Shown: positions 52,231 to 61,779, counted from the stretch's first letter. The stretch is DNA of 64,000 bases from Betaproteobacteria bacterium (GCA_004293675.1 READ01000040.1:1-64000), one strand, 5' to 3'. A program made the numbers and translations. The notes: generated by a model not told the origin, from the letters alone.

Positions 52231-53915
52231 GATGTCTTTGCTCCGATTGGGGTGAGTGTTTTTTTGGGGGGACTGTCGGTTTCGCGTTCACACCCGGAAA
52301 AAATATCCAGCTCAGGCTGGTATTGATCGGTCGAGATGTCAAGCAACCCCAAAATTGTCGAGTAGATATGGTCGTGTTTTTTCCCAGGCTGGGACTGTCG
52401 ACGCACACAGCCTTCGCTCCAGCACTCTAACGCTAGAAACTCCGGCGAGAACCATGCCAGCATAGGTACACGTGTTTGCTCTTCGGGCGCCACAGCATAG
52501 GGCAAACCGTGCAGGTACAGTCCGCGTTCGCCGAGCGACTCACCGTGATCCGATGCGTAGAGCATTGATGTCGCAAATTGCGGAGACAGTCGTTTGAGCA
52601 TGGAGACCACCTCGCCCAGAATATGGTCGGTGTACACGATCGTATTGTCATAAGCGTTTCTGAGCGATTCCGAGCTACAGCTAGACAATTCGTTACTTTG
52701 ACAGGCGGGCGTAAAGCGCTCGAACTCCTTGGGATAGCGTTTAAAGTAGGCTGGCCCATGACTGCCTTTGATGTGCAAAACGACGAAGATGTCTTTCTTT
52801 TCGTTCTTTAGACGCTCTTCGAGTCCATCGAGCAAAATCGCATCAAAGCAGTTACCGTTTTCTGTACAAAATCGTGGGTCGTCGCTATCGGTGAGCTCTT
52901 CAACGATTGCGCCGCGATCGCACACACCTTTGCATCCGCCGTCGTTATCGCGCCACAGTGTCTTCATTCCTGTACGATGAATCACGTCGATTAGTGTTTC
53001 GCGACCCGCCGCTTTCGACAGAGAAAATTCCTCGCGCGTGAATCCCGAAAATATGCAAGGCACTGAGATTGCCGTGGCTGTCCCGCAGCTCTCTGTGTAG
53101 GGAAAGTTGATGACGTGTTCAGCGATCATTCGCTCATTCGTGGGGCGTGAATAACCGTTGAGTGCTTGGTTTTGAGCGCGCGCGGTTTCGCCCAAAACGA
53201 AAACAACAAGCCTTGGTTTCTCAAGTTCATAGCGAATTTTTGCGTCTACGCCCACTGGGTCTCGCACGATACTGGACGCTCGCTGTGTGGCTACATGACT
53301 AACCGCCGCCGCGACTAAGTTGATCGGCGCGACGGTATGAAAGGTAATGGATTTGTTTCGCCCCGCTGAGGCGAAACTTTGAAACTGTGGAAACACAGCG
53401 ACGACAGCAGCAAGCACTGGCAACACCAGAAGCGCTGCACTGCGCCCAGTCTCTCCGAGCCAACTGTTGCTTGCTTTCATTGGGCAGGCTGCAACAAACA
53501 GCGCCGGCAGGATACCCACCAACGCGATCCAGCTCAGCATACGGACGCCGATGAGTTCGAGTGTTTCCGCGGGATGTGTGCCCAAGATGTTGGCAAACAT
53601 CGTTTTGTCAAACAGGGTGCCCAAAAAGAAGCTGTAGTAGCCCAACACTGACGCAACGATGATCGCAATGGCGCACCACACTTTGATGCTGCGCCCCGGA
53701 AACAGTAGACCGAGCAGCGATAAGAAAAACAGAGTCAGCGCAAAGAGCAGGAGCCAGCCTGTGGACACAAACGCGACGTGCGCGACGCCGCCCGTTGTTG
53801 ACGGCGATTCGATGAAGCGTTGCAGTGTTGCCAGATTCGGCAGTAGCGAAATCCATAGCGCTGAGAGCACGAGGATTTGCGAGCGACTGAGCGCAAACGA
53901 TTTGAGCAATGACAT
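52227..53915 (-). CDS. EptA-like phosphoethanolamine transferase
   Basis: The 562-residue protein has five N-terminal transmembrane segments (residues 10-170) and a periplasmic sulfatase-fold domain. The zinc site starts at E243 (VFVLGETARAQNQ), the nucleophile is T279 in SCGTATAISVPC, and YASDHGESLGERGLYLHG and KHDHIYSTILGLLD complete the metal and phosphate sites. It transfers phosphoethanolamine from phosphatidylethanolamine to lipid A or another glycan. ATG 53915 is used; a GTG lies one codon earlier. It overlaps the next gene by 4 nt. Confidence 0.92.
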   Translation of the reverse strand: MSLLKSFALSRSQILVLSALWISLLPNLATLQRFIESPSTTGGVAHVAFVSTGWLLLFALTLFFLSLLGLLFPGRSIKVWCAIAIIVASVLGYYSFFLGTLFDKTMFANILGTHPAETLELIGVRMLSWIALVGILPALFVAACPMKASNSWLGETGRSAALLVLPVLAAVVAVFPQFQSFASAGRNKSITFHTVAPINLVAAAVSHVATQRASSIVRDPVGVDAKIRYELEKPRLVVFVLGETARAQNQALNGYSRPTNERMIAEHVINFPYTESCGTATAISVPCIFSGFTREEFSLSKAAGRETLIDVIHRTGMKTLWRDNDGGCKGVCDRGAIVEELTDSDDPRFCTENGNCFDAILLDGLEERLKNEKKDIFVVLHIKGSHGPAYFKRYPKEFERFTPACQSNELSSCSSESLRNAYDNTIVYTDHILGEVVSMLKRLSPQFATSMLYASDHGESLGERGLYLHGLPYAVAPEEQTRVPMLAWFSPEFLALECWSEGCVRRQSQPGKKHDHIYSTILGLLDISTDQYQPELDIFSGCERETDSPPKKTLTPIGAKTS

Positions 53916-53970
53916 CACTCGCGGTGCTTCTTGAGAGGCAGAGTGGCGGTAAGTAGCGGCACTGCGTCGG

Positions 53971-54858
53971 CTAGATCAGGAACGGTAGCGCCGCAGCAAG
54001 GAGCGCTTCCGGCGCTTCTTCGGGAATGTAGTGTCCGCAGGGAATTGAGCCTCCTCGCACATCGGTGGCGACGCGTTGCCACTCATCGAGCGGCTTGAAG
54101 CACTTCTCGATGATGCCGTCTGCGCCCCAGAGCACTTGCAGTGGCTGCGCTAATTTGCGACCCGCATCACGATCCGCGCGATCATGTTCTAAATCAATGG
54201 TTGCAGCCGCACGATAGTCTTCGCAAATCGCATGCGCGATGCCCGGTAAGGTGATGCAGCGCCGATACTCGGCGAGTGCCGCTGGAGAGAACGCTGACAA
54301 GCCAGCGTGACGATTACCCATCATCTTTTCGATAAAGAAGGTCGGGTCAGCGGCAATCATCGTCTCCGGCAAAGGCTCACGCTGAATGAGGAAGAACCAG
54401 TGCCAATAGGCCTTGGCGAAATCCATCGTCGTTTGTTCGTACATCGCAAGTGTGGGCGCGATGTCGAGCAGGGTTGCGCGTGATACCGCGTCTGGATGAT
54501 CCATCATCATGCGATGCGTCACCCGTGCGCCGCGATCATGTGCGAGAACACGGAACGTTGGAAAACCGAGTGTCGCCATGAGCGCGACCATGTCTTTGGC
54601 CATCTCGCGTTTGCTGTACGGCGCGTGGTTCATGCTCGCGTCGGATGGCGGTTTTTCGCTGTCTCCGTAGCCCCGCAAATCGGGCGCGATCAGCGAGAAA
54701 TGTTGTGCTAACGGCGTCCACACTTTGTGCCAGATGACGTTGGTTTGCGGATGCCCGTGCAACAGAAGCAGCGGTGGCAGCCCAGCGCTTTTCGACGTGC
54801 GGACATTGAGCGCGACGCCGTTGGCTGTGATGCGTTCAATCGATGAATTCTCAATCAT
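53971..54858 (-). CDS. Alpha/beta hydrolase, fluoroacetate dehalogenase-like
   Basis: The 295-residue protein has LLLLHGHPQTNVIWHKV and the HDRG nucleophile elbow with D108, H276 (IPCGHYIPEE) and D132 as catalytic triad. Residues of the fluoroacetate dehalogenase halide and carboxylate pockets are present: R109 and R112 (HDRGARVTHR), H153-W154 (YWHWFF) and a tyrosine at 215. This is stronger evidence than general epoxide-hydrolase similarity. It would hydrolyse haloacetates to glycolate. It stands alone. Confidence 0.85.
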   Translation of the reverse strand: MIENSSIERITANGVALNVRTSKSAGLPPLLLLHGHPQTNVIWHKVWTPLAQHFSLIAPDLRGYGDSEKPPSDASMNHAPYSKREMAKDMVALMATLGFPTFRVLAHDRGARVTHRMMMDHPDAVSRATLLDIAPTLAMYEQTTMDFAKAYWHWFFLIQREPLPETMIAADPTFFIEKMMGNRHAGLSAFSPAALAEYRRCITLPGIAHAICEDYRAAATIDLEHDRADRDAGRKLAQPLQVLWGADGIIEKCFKPLDEWQRVATDVRGGSIPCGHYIPEEAPEALLAAALPFLI

Positions 54859-54997
54859 CGCGTGAGTGTAGCCGTACGGCTAGCAGCAACTCGAGCCAAG
54901 GCCAATTAAAACGGTACTTATCGTAATTTTCAGTGATTTATCGATTTAGCAAAAAAATGAACTGTAAGCCGCAGTATTAAAGGCACACAGCCCGTAG
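54859..54997. other. AT-rich gap with possible ninth palindrome
   Basis: The gap is AT-rich. GCCGCAGTATTAAAGGC at 54968-54984 has the GCC/GGC ends and 17-nt spacing of the palindrome family but a poor core, so it is at most a decayed member. Confidence 0.35.
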
Positions 54998-56389
54998 TTA
55001 AATCAAAAAGCCCATTCCGTTCGCGCCGTTGGCGAAACGCAATCGGTTGGGCAGGATCGTGTCGAGGGCCGCGCTATCGGTCGCACCGAACCAGCGCGCA
55101 AGCGTTACCCCCAATTCATCCACCGACGTCGTGGGAATGAGGCGGCCATTGCCAGCGTCCTGCGAGGTGTTGAACGCGACGGGCGGGAAGGTGCCGTAGA
55201 TCCGATTGCCTTGAACCGCTCCGCCAAATACGAACTGATGACCGCCCCAACCGTGGTCGCTGCCACGGCCGTTGTGACGCAGTGCGCGACCAAACTCGGA
55301 TGCCGTGAACGTGGTCACTGACGAGGCGATGTTTTGTCGGTTGATTTCGGTGTTGAATGCTGCAAGTGCAGCGTCGAGTTCGCCAAGCCGCGCGTTTTGG
55401 TCGGTCACCAGATTGTCGTGAAAATCGTAGCCGCCTTGCTGCACGAAAAATATCTGTCGTCGTTGATTCAAATTGCTGCGCGCGGAGATCATTCGAGCGA
55501 CCATTTGCAATTGCCCTGCGATACCTGTCAGTGGAAACGCTGTGGTCACTGCTGGGGAATTAGCGAGCGCCGCCGACACCGTCCGCTCGGTTTCAACGGC
55601 ACGTTTACCGATTTTTGACCACTCGCGCTCCATCATGCCAGCGCGCGGGTCGGTCAGCAACCGGCGCAGCGCTTGTGCGCCCGCGGCCGATCCGTAAAGA
55701 TCGCCGTTGCCCAGCGCTCCTACCGCAATGGCGCCTTGCGGCGTGATTTGATATTGAATCGTATCCTCGCCCGCTTGAATCATGTTGTTGCCGCCGATCG
55801 ACATGCAGATCGATACGCCGCTATTCGGGTTGAAGATTGACGAGGTGACGTCGCCCATACGCCCGAGCCAACCGGTTGATGCTCTGCGGTCGGGCAATCC
55901 GGTTTGCCACTGTCCTTGTTGATCGGAGTGGGAGAAAAGTTGTGCGGGTACGGCAACGGATGACTCGCCACCATTCCACTGAGCTCGCGTGATCGGGTTC
56001 GTTAAGGTGCCGATGTTGGCGAGCACCGCGGCTCGACCGCTACCGATCATCGATTGCATGTTCGCCATCGCTGGATGTAAGCCCAGCGGCGTGCCGGTAT
56101 AGCCAGTTGGCGTGATAGCGCGCAAGTTCGCTTCCGCGATGGCAAGCGAGGGTCGAGCGTTCATGTAATCGGCGTAGGCGCTGCCACTGCTCGGTACGAT
56201 CAGATTCGCATCATCGTTGCCACCGAAAAGAAACACACAAACGAGTGCTTTGTAATCATTGGCAGTTTGCGCGCTCGCGGCGCCGATCATCGCTAGATTG
56301 GCGGCGAATGGCGTTCCCGCCAACACCGAGAGTGATCCAAACTGTTGCATGAAGCGGCGACGTGCCGCGTGGCTTGAAATGTAGGCCAT
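54998..56389 (-). CDS. DUF1501 protein, Tat-type signal
   Basis: The 463-residue protein begins with a twin-arginine-type signal (SHAARRRFMQQFGSLSVLAG) and carries DUF1501 features: LVCVFLFGGNDDANLIVPSSG, MSIGGNNMI, FHDNLVTDQNARLGELDAALAAF and TASEFGRALRHNGRGSDHGWGGHQFVFGG. The histidine-rich SDHGWGGHQ resembles sulfatase-type metal sites. DUF1501 and DUF1800 proteins are regularly paired, and the DUF1800 gene lies 15 nt upstream. Likely exported; function unknown. Confidence 0.9.
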   Translation of the reverse strand: MAYISSHAARRRFMQQFGSLSVLAGTPFAANLAMIGAASAQTANDYKALVCVFLFGGNDDANLIVPSSGSAYADYMNARPSLAIAEANLRAITPTGYTGTPLGLHPAMANMQSMIGSGRAAVLANIGTLTNPITRAQWNGGESSVAVPAQLFSHSDQQGQWQTGLPDRRASTGWLGRMGDVTSSIFNPNSGVSICMSIGGNNMIQAGEDTIQYQITPQGAIAVGALGNGDLYGSAAGAQALRRLLTDPRAGMMEREWSKIGKRAVETERTVSAALANSPAVTTAFPLTGIAGQLQMVARMISARSNLNQRRQIFFVQQGGYDFHDNLVTDQNARLGELDAALAAFNTEINRQNIASSVTTFTASEFGRALRHNGRGSDHGWGGHQFVFGGAVQGNRIYGTFPPVAFNTSQDAGNGRLIPTTSVDELGVTLARWFGATDSAALDTILPNRLRFANGANGMGFLI

Positions 56390-56404
56390 GTGCGTTGTCT
56401 CCGC

Positions 56405-58408
56405 TTATCGTTGAATGAGGAACTCGGGCGCGAGCATCGTGAGTACGATGGCGGTGTACACGCGGCCGTTCTCCCACTGGAAACCGCCCTCCGGAATGGC
56501 ATTCACGGCATCCACAATGATTTTTTGTGTGGCGGGTGTGAGTTGACCGTAGGCAAGGAGCACATTCAGATCGTCAACCATGGCGCTCGCGTTGCGGATA
56601 TTGGCACGGTAGCGAGCGTAATCGGGCTGTAGGTCTGATAGACCCCTAGACACGGTGTTCACCACAAAGTTTGCGTAACTGGTGGTGGTGGTTTCATGCG
56701 TAATTTGAAACTCTGGAGCCACCGCTGTTCGGTTGAGAATCGCGCCGGGTGGGGCGTAGTCGGGTCGATAAAAATTAAACACTGAGGGCGAGCGCATCGG
56801 ATTTTGCCCAAGGCTATCGATGGGGTCTTCAAGGTTCCAGATCTGGAAGCGGCCCGAGCTTGGCGTCGCGTTAAACGCTCGCAACCAAACGCCGAGGCGC
56901 AGTAACGGCTCGCGCAACTTCCCGAAGCTCTCGTCGGCTAAACGCTGCTCGTCACGTGCCTCTGGGTCCATCAATACCGCCCGCCAGACTGCTTTCATAT
57001 CGCCGCGAACGCCACTGCCGTTGTTAACGAATTTCTCGGCAACACGGCGCACGTAGGCGGGCGATGGATTGCTGGTGACCAAGCGCTTGATGAGTTGCTT
57101 GGAGATGAACGGCGCGGTGCTTGAATGGTTAAAGATTCGATCGAGAGCGATTCGAAGCGAGTCATCGGCCTGAGCTTGGGTCAGCGTGCCGGGCAGCGCT
57201 GGAACTGTTGTACCAAGAAACTTTTTCTCGGAGGCAGAGTGAAACTGCGGATACATCTGTAGCGGGATATCCCAGCGCGTGCTGCCCTCAAGCCAGCCGC
57301 GCCAGCGTTCTTCCGATGTGCTTCCGCCGCCCCAAGAAAGACCTGTAAAGACCTTGGCCAATCCAATGATGTCGTTTTGGTTGTACGTTGGGATATCTCG
57401 GCCGCTCGCGTCTTTCTTGCGTGTGCCATCGAGCTCTAGCTCCCACAGCCCGATGGAAAAAAGTTGCAAGATTTCACGCGCGTAGTTTTCGTCGGGCGTG
57501 CGGCCCGTGGCTGGGTCTTCCTTCTCATTGCGCATGTGCGAAAGGTAGTGCCCCATCGTTGGGTGACGGGTCACCACTTCGAGCAGCGTGCGGAAATTGC
57601 CGAAGGCGTTAGTTGCCGTCGCATCGAGAAAACTTGCGTGGGCATCGGGTTGAATATCAATGGCGCTGTTGACGGTGGACACCACGAAAATCTGTTGCAA
57701 GGCGAAGGCGGCGCGCTGGCGCAATTGGTCGGGGCTTTGCGCAGCCTGCTGCCAAAACGTTTCCATGGTTGCGTTGATGAAAATCGCCTTGCATCCCTCC
57801 GGTATCGTCGCGCAATTCCTTGGGCCCTTCCGAGCGATGTAGTCCCAATGCGAATCCATCGACGGGGTGTTGAATTGCGCTGTGATCCAAGCATCAAACG
57901 CGGCATCGTTGGCACCTGCGGCAGCGAGCGTATCGATTCCGCTCCACGTAGGCCCCCAAGTTGCCTGTGTAAGAAACCGCGAAGCGCGCTCCCGTGCCGT
58001 CATACTGCGGCCGGGGCAGCCCTGCGCGATGTAGGCTTCAATCAACGAAGGCGTAAGACGCACGGCGTAAGCGCCGCCATCACCCAGGGCCGTTCCACGA
58101 AAGCCCATCAAGTGCCGCTGAATGATCTGCCCATCCGTTTGATCGAACACGCCGTTGCCGTCGACATCGAAGCGGCGCAGGCGCGACACGGTCGTTGCCT
58201 CGGCGGTGCTCGAAAGGGTGGTGGCGTTGTTGAGCGCCGGGCTGCCGCGCACGCCGCTCGCAAACCGAGATAAAACGAGCCCGTCGTCCGTGGCAATTGC
58301 AGCGGCAGCGCCAGTGTCGAGTGAAAACGGGCACTGCGCCGAGGCAACGTTGAGACTCAACGCGGCAAGAGCGCTCAACGCAACAGATTGAAAGGGGCTT
58401 AATCGCAT
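56405..58408 (-). CDS. DUF1800 protein with N-terminal dockerin-like repeats
   Basis: The 667-residue protein has a signal peptide (FQSVALSALAALSLNVASA), then two similar segments at residues about 29-60 and 80-108: a degenerate LDTGAAAAIATDDG and a canonical calcium loop FDVDGNGVFDQTDG, each followed by a helix (LVLSRFASG, QIIQRHLMG). That is the dockerin pattern. The rest is DUF1800: RFLTQATWGPTWSGIDTL, LQQIFVVSTVNSAI, PDENYAREILQLFSIGLWEL and QLIKRLVTSNPSPAYVRRVA. It heads the pair with DUF1501. Confidence 0.9.
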   Translation of the reverse strand: MRLSPFQSVALSALAALSLNVASAQCPFSLDTGAAAAIATDDGLVLSRFASGVRGSPALNNATTLSSTAEATTVSRLRRFDVDGNGVFDQTDGQIIQRHLMGFRGTALGDGGAYAVRLTPSLIEAYIAQGCPGRSMTARERASRFLTQATWGPTWSGIDTLAAAGANDAAFDAWITAQFNTPSMDSHWDYIARKGPRNCATIPEGCKAIFINATMETFWQQAAQSPDQLRQRAAFALQQIFVVSTVNSAIDIQPDAHASFLDATATNAFGNFRTLLEVVTRHPTMGHYLSHMRNEKEDPATGRTPDENYAREILQLFSIGLWELELDGTRKKDASGRDIPTYNQNDIIGLAKVFTGLSWGGGSTSEERWRGWLEGSTRWDIPLQMYPQFHSASEKKFLGTTVPALPGTLTQAQADDSLRIALDRIFNHSSTAPFISKQLIKRLVTSNPSPAYVRRVAEKFVNNGSGVRGDMKAVWRAVLMDPEARDEQRLADESFGKLREPLLRLGVWLRAFNATPSSGRFQIWNLEDPIDSLGQNPMRSPSVFNFYRPDYAPPGAILNRTAVAPEFQITHETTTTSYANFVVNTVSRGLSDLQPDYARYRANIRNASAMVDDLNVLLAYGQLTPATQKIIVDAVNAIPEGGFQWENGRVYTAIVLTMLAPEFLIQR

Positions 58409-58713
58409 AGTTGTATTCCTTCAGGCGGCACCGTCGGTGCCGCACGGTTGGCTTCAGCCGCCTTAAAGAGGGGCTTCGCCACGGTATGACATCACAAAAT
58501 ATGACATTATCATAAACTGTGCGCTACACAACACAACAGCAACGCGCTCCGAACTCCGCAGCGCAACATCCCGCCAAGCTAAGCCTGGCTTAGGGTTTAC
58601 GCATTTTGGGTGGTCTAGTCGTCGCCGATTGGCGACGATTTAAGCCTTCGTTCGCTACGGTGAAAGGCACGGCGGCAACGCTCGCGAAAGACGGCTCGCC
58701 CTTTTGCGCAATG
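58409..58713. other. 305-bp gap with two hairpins, upstream of DUF1800
   Basis: It contains the presumed promoter region of the DUF1800-DUF1501 pair (AT-rich near 58485-58520) and, on the proS side, two small hairpins: CTAAGC/GCTTAG at 58579-58593 and TCGTCGCC/GGCGACGA at 58619-58638. The latter has a perfect 8-bp stem and may end the proS transcript, but there is no U-tract in that direction. No gene is seen. Confidence 0.6.
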
Positions 58714-60438
58714 TCACACCAGCTTTGCCTGAACGAGCGACGCGATGTCCCCGAGCGGAACTTTGGTCGCTTCGATGTCACGGCGTCCTTGGTATTCAAC
58801 CGTACCCTCTTTAAGCCCGCGATCACCCACCGTAATGCGATGCGGAATGCCGATCAGCTCCAGCTCGGCAAACATCACACCGGGGCGCTCGCCACGATCA
58901 TCCAGCGCCACATCAACGCCAGCGGCCGCCAGCGCCGCGTAGAGCGAATCGGCGGCGACTTTGACGTCGGCGCTACGGTCGTAGCCGAGTGCAGCAATCA
59001 CCACCGTAAACGGCGCCATCGAATCGGGCCAAATGATGCCGCGCTCGTCATGGTTTTGCTCGATGGCAGCGGCAACCACGCGGGTCACGCCGATACCGTA
59101 GCAGCCCATCTCCATCACTTCTTCTTTTTGCTCTTTGTTCAAAAATTTTGCACCCAGCGCTTCAGAGTATTTTTGACCAAGCGCGAAGACGTGGCCGACC
59201 TCGATGCCGCGCCGCAGTTTGATCTGGCCTTTGCCATCGGGCGATGGGTCGCCTTCGACTACGTTACGAATATCTGCGACGACGGTGGGCTCGGCGCAGT
59301 CACGTCCCCAGTTAGCTCCCGTGACGTGATAGCCCGATTCGTTCGCGCCGCACACGAAATCACTCATCGCTGCCGCCGTGCGATCGGCCACCACGATGAC
59401 CGCGCCGGGGTGGGCATTACCGTGCCGTGGCACGGGGCCGCAATAGCCGGGCTCGACGCCCAAATACACTTGAATTTCCTCCGGTGTAGCAGGGCGGAAA
59501 TTGGCGAGCTGTGGCAGTTTGCCAAGTTTAATTTCGTTGACCATGTGATCCGCTCGCAGCATGCACAGCACGAAGCCCGTGTCGCTCACGTACATCATGG
59601 CCTTGAGCTGCTTGTCCATCGGCAGCTTTAGGAATGCGCCCACGTCTTCGCAGGTCTTTTGACCGGGCGTGTGGACGAGTTCGAGTTTCGCTGACGCGGG
59701 GGCACGGGGCGCTGCTGGCGCGATCGCCTCGGCCATTTCAACGTTTGCCGCGAAATCCGAGGCTGGGCAATACGCGATCACATCTTCGCCGCTCTCTGCG
59801 AGCACTTGAAATTCGTGCGATGCGAAACCACCGATGTTTCCGGTGTCGGCGTTGACCGCGCGAAATTCAAGACCCAGCCGCGTAAAAATTTTGCCGTACG
59901 CGTCGTACATCGCTTGATAGCTCTTCATCAACGACGCTTTATCCACGTCAAACGAATACGCATCTTTCATGATGAATTCGCGCGAACGCATCACGCCAAA
60001 ACGAGGGCGTCGCTCATCGCGAAACTTGGTTTGAATGTGATAGAAGTTTCGCGGCAATTGCCGCCATGATTTGAGCTCTTGGCGAGCGATGTCGGTGATG
60101 ACTTCCTCAGAGGTGGGCTGCACGATAAAGTCGCGCTCATGGCGATCCTTGATGCGCATCATTTCGGGGCCCATTTTGTCCCAGCGACCTGATTCTTGCC
60201 ACAGCTCGGCGGGTTGAATCACCGGCATCAAAAGCTCTACCGCGCCGGCAGCATTCATCTCTTCACGGATGACCTTTTCAACCTTTCGCAGCACGCGAAC
60301 ACCGAGCGGCATCCACGTGTAAATCCCAGCGCCCAGCTTTTTGATCATGCCAGCACGCATCATCAGTTGGTGTGAAACGATTTCGGCCTCAGCAGGCGCT
60401 TCTTTGGTCGTTGAGAGAAAAAATTGTGAGAGTTTCAT
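58714..60438 (-). CDS. proS: Prolyl-tRNA synthetase
   Basis: The 574-residue enzyme is a bacterial-type ProRS with an editing insertion domain. It has [22 protein letters not shown], motif 2 [26 protein letters not shown], the insertion ([38 protein letters not shown]), motif 3 [20 protein letters not shown] and an anticodon-binding end ([25 protein letters not shown]). It charges tRNA(Pro). Confidence 0.97.
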   Translation of the reverse strand: MKLSQFFLSTTKEAPAEAEIVSHQLMMRAGMIKKLGAGIYTWMPLGVRVLRKVEKVIREEMNAAGAVELLMPVIQPAELWQESGRWDKMGPEMMRIKDRHERDFIVQPTSEEVITDIARQELKSWRQLPRNFYHIQTKFRDERRPRFGVMRSREFIMKDAYSFDVDKASLMKSYQAMYDAYGKIFTRLGLEFRAVNADTGNIGGFASHEFQVLAESGEDVIAYCPASDFAANVEMAEAIAPAAPRAPASAKLELVHTPGQKTCEDVGAFLKLPMDKQLKAMMYVSDTGFVLCMLRADHMVNEIKLGKLPQLANFRPATPEEIQVYLGVEPGYCGPVPRHGNAHPGAVIVVADRTAAAMSDFVCGANESGYHVTGANWGRDCAEPTVVADIRNVVEGDPSPDGKGQIKLRRGIEVGHVFALGQKYSEALGAKFLNKEQKEEVMEMGCYGIGVTRVVAAAIEQNHDERGIIWPDSMAPFTVVIAALGYDRSADVKVAADSLYAALAAAGVDVALDDRGERPGVMFAELELIGIPHRITVGDRGLKEGTVEYQGRRDIEATKVPLGDIASLVQAKLV

Positions 60439-60509
60439 GAGGGCGATTGAAAAGCGAGGATGAGAAGAGCAAGGACGAATGACGATACGGGCAAGGACGA
60501 ATGACCAAT

Positions 60510-60737
60510 GACGAATGACGCAAAGCTTGGTAAAGGGCCGCGAGACTTCGCGACGCTGTCATCCCGGCAAAGCTTGTTCGTCATCCCGGCGAAGGCCCGG
60601 ACCCACGCCCAAGCGTTCCCAATGGGCAGCGCCTGGGGCGTGGACCCCGGCCTTCGCCGGGGTGACGAAAAACAAGGCTTAACTCGACAACGTAAGTGCA
60701 AGCCGAGCTGTCTGCGCAAACCTTTGCGTCATTCGTC
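60510..60737. repeat. Nested inverted repeat (GACGAATGACGCAAAG ends, CCGGCGAAGG core)
   Basis: GACGAATGACGCAAAG at 60510-60525 is perfectly complementary to 60722-60737. Inside, TCGTCATCCCGGCGAAGGCC (60578-60597) pairs with GGCCTTCGCCGGGGTGACGA (60649-60668) with few mismatches. Two copies of AAGGACGAATGAC (60471, 60493) flank the left end. Confidence 0.85.
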
Positions 60738-60762
60738 CTTCGTCCTTCGTCCTTCGTCCTTG
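60731..60762. repeat. Tandem TTCGTCC 7-mers
   Basis: Four or five copies of the 7-mer TTCGTCC follow one another directly after the right end of the inverted repeat. Units are nearly exact, so the array may vary in copy number. It lies 50 nt upstream of the amidohydrolase start and could affect its expression. Confidence 0.75.
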
Positions 60763-60811
60763 TGAAAGGCAAAGCCTTCCACAACACCGCATTTTCGCCT
60801 ATCCTTTCCCC

Positions 60812-61660
60812 ATGCTTGAATTTTCTCCCGTTTCAGTGGTTGCGCCAGCGTCGAGCACGCGCTCGATTCCTTTGGTGTTGGATTCGCCGCACAGCGGCCG
60901 ACGCTATCCAGCAGATTTCGCGTTTGCTTGCGATCCTGTGCATTTACGCAAGGCCGAAGACACCGATATTGATGATCTTTACGCCGCTGCGCCAGCGCTG
61001 GGTGCGACGCTCGTTTGTGCCGAATTTCCACGGAGCTACATCGATCCCAATCGGCGCCTTGAAGACGTTGATCCATCGATGTTTTCCGGGCGCTGGACCC
61101 GTCCAGTCGATGCTTCGCCGAAAACCAAGTCAGGCATCGGACTCGTTTGGCGGGTACTAGACGACGGCTCACCGATCTATGCCCGATCGCTTAGCGTGTC
61201 CGAAGTCGAAGCTCGTATCGAACAGTGCTACACGCCTTATTGGCAGGCGCTGACCGACGTGATTGAGTCCTGTTACTCGGCGCACCAAAAGGTGTTTCAT
61301 ATCAACTGCCATTCCATGCCTGCTGAGGCAAGCCCGATTTCGTGGATCAAACCTGGAACCAAGTTTGCCGATATCGTGTTGGGTGACCGAGACGGCTCGA
61401 CCTGTTCGCCTGAGTACACGCAGATGTTTCGTGACGCGTTCGCAGCCGAAGGCTTAAATGTTGCGATCAACGATCCCTACAAGGGCGTTGAACTGGTCAA
61501 ACGATTCGGAAAACCGAGCGCCCATCGGCACAGTATTCAAATTGAAATTAACCGACGGCTCTACATGAACGAAGCCACGCGCGAGCGTAGCGCCAACTAC
61601 GCGCATTTGAAGGCGTCGATTGGCAGGGTGTTGGAAAAGACAGCGGCCTTTGTGGCGTAG
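60812..61660 (+). CDS. N-formylglutamate amidohydrolase-like protein
   Basis: The 282-residue protein has the FGase-family pattern: VLDSPHSGRRYPADF, RSYIDPNRRLEDVDPSMF, HQKVFHINCHSMPAEA with metal-binding histidines, and KPSAHRHSIQIEINRRLYMNE. Family members hydrolyse N-formylglutamate in histidine breakdown, or related N-acyl amino acids. No hut genes are nearby, so the real substrate may differ. Confidence 0.85.
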   Translation: MLEFSPVSVVAPASSTRSIPLVLDSPHSGRRYPADFAFACDPVHLRKAEDTDIDDLYAAAPALGATLVCAEFPRSYIDPNRRLEDVDPSMFSGRWTRPVDASPKTKSGIGLVWRVLDDGSPIYARSLSVSEVEARIEQCYTPYWQALTDVIESCYSAHQKVFHINCHSMPAEASPISWIKPGTKFADIVLGDRDGSTCSPEYTQMFRDAFAAEGLNVAINDPYKGVELVKRFGKPSAHRHSIQIEINRRLYMNEATRERSANYAHLKASIGRVLEKTAAFVA

Positions 61661-61741
61661 TTGCGCTGTTGCGCTCGGCCGGGATCAAGCTGCAAGGCTG
61701 TTCGTTTAAGCGTTAAAGGCAAGCTTGTGAGGGACTGAGCG

Positions 61742-61779
61742 GGTCGTTGCCCGGTTGGCGCGCCACCAACCCAACGACC
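61742..61779. other. Strong intergenic two-stem hairpin
   Basis: GTCGTTG (61743-61749) pairs with CAACGAC (61772-61778), and inside it GGTTGG (61753-61758) pairs with CCAACC (61766-61771) around a 7-nt loop. The two stems are stacked with a single 3-nt bulge. There is no U-tract, so it may be an RNA processing or protein-binding element rather than a terminator. Confidence 0.55.

Larger units (their letters stand above)
60439..60811. other. 373-bp gap filled by nested repeat element
   Basis: This gap between divergent proS and the N-formylglutamate amidohydrolase gene is almost entirely repeat. Several open frames run through it on both strands but encode only the repeats. A promoter for the right-hand gene must lie within or after the tandem 7-mers (60731-60762). 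Confidence 0.75.

Noticed and set aside
58590-58826. 78-codon minus-strand frame after proS
   Set aside because: Overlaps the 3' end of proS in another frame and covers two hairpins; looks non-coding.
60435-60787. Several 68-94-codon frames on both strands between proS and the amidohydrolase
   Set aside because: They encode only the nested repeats, in both orientations.
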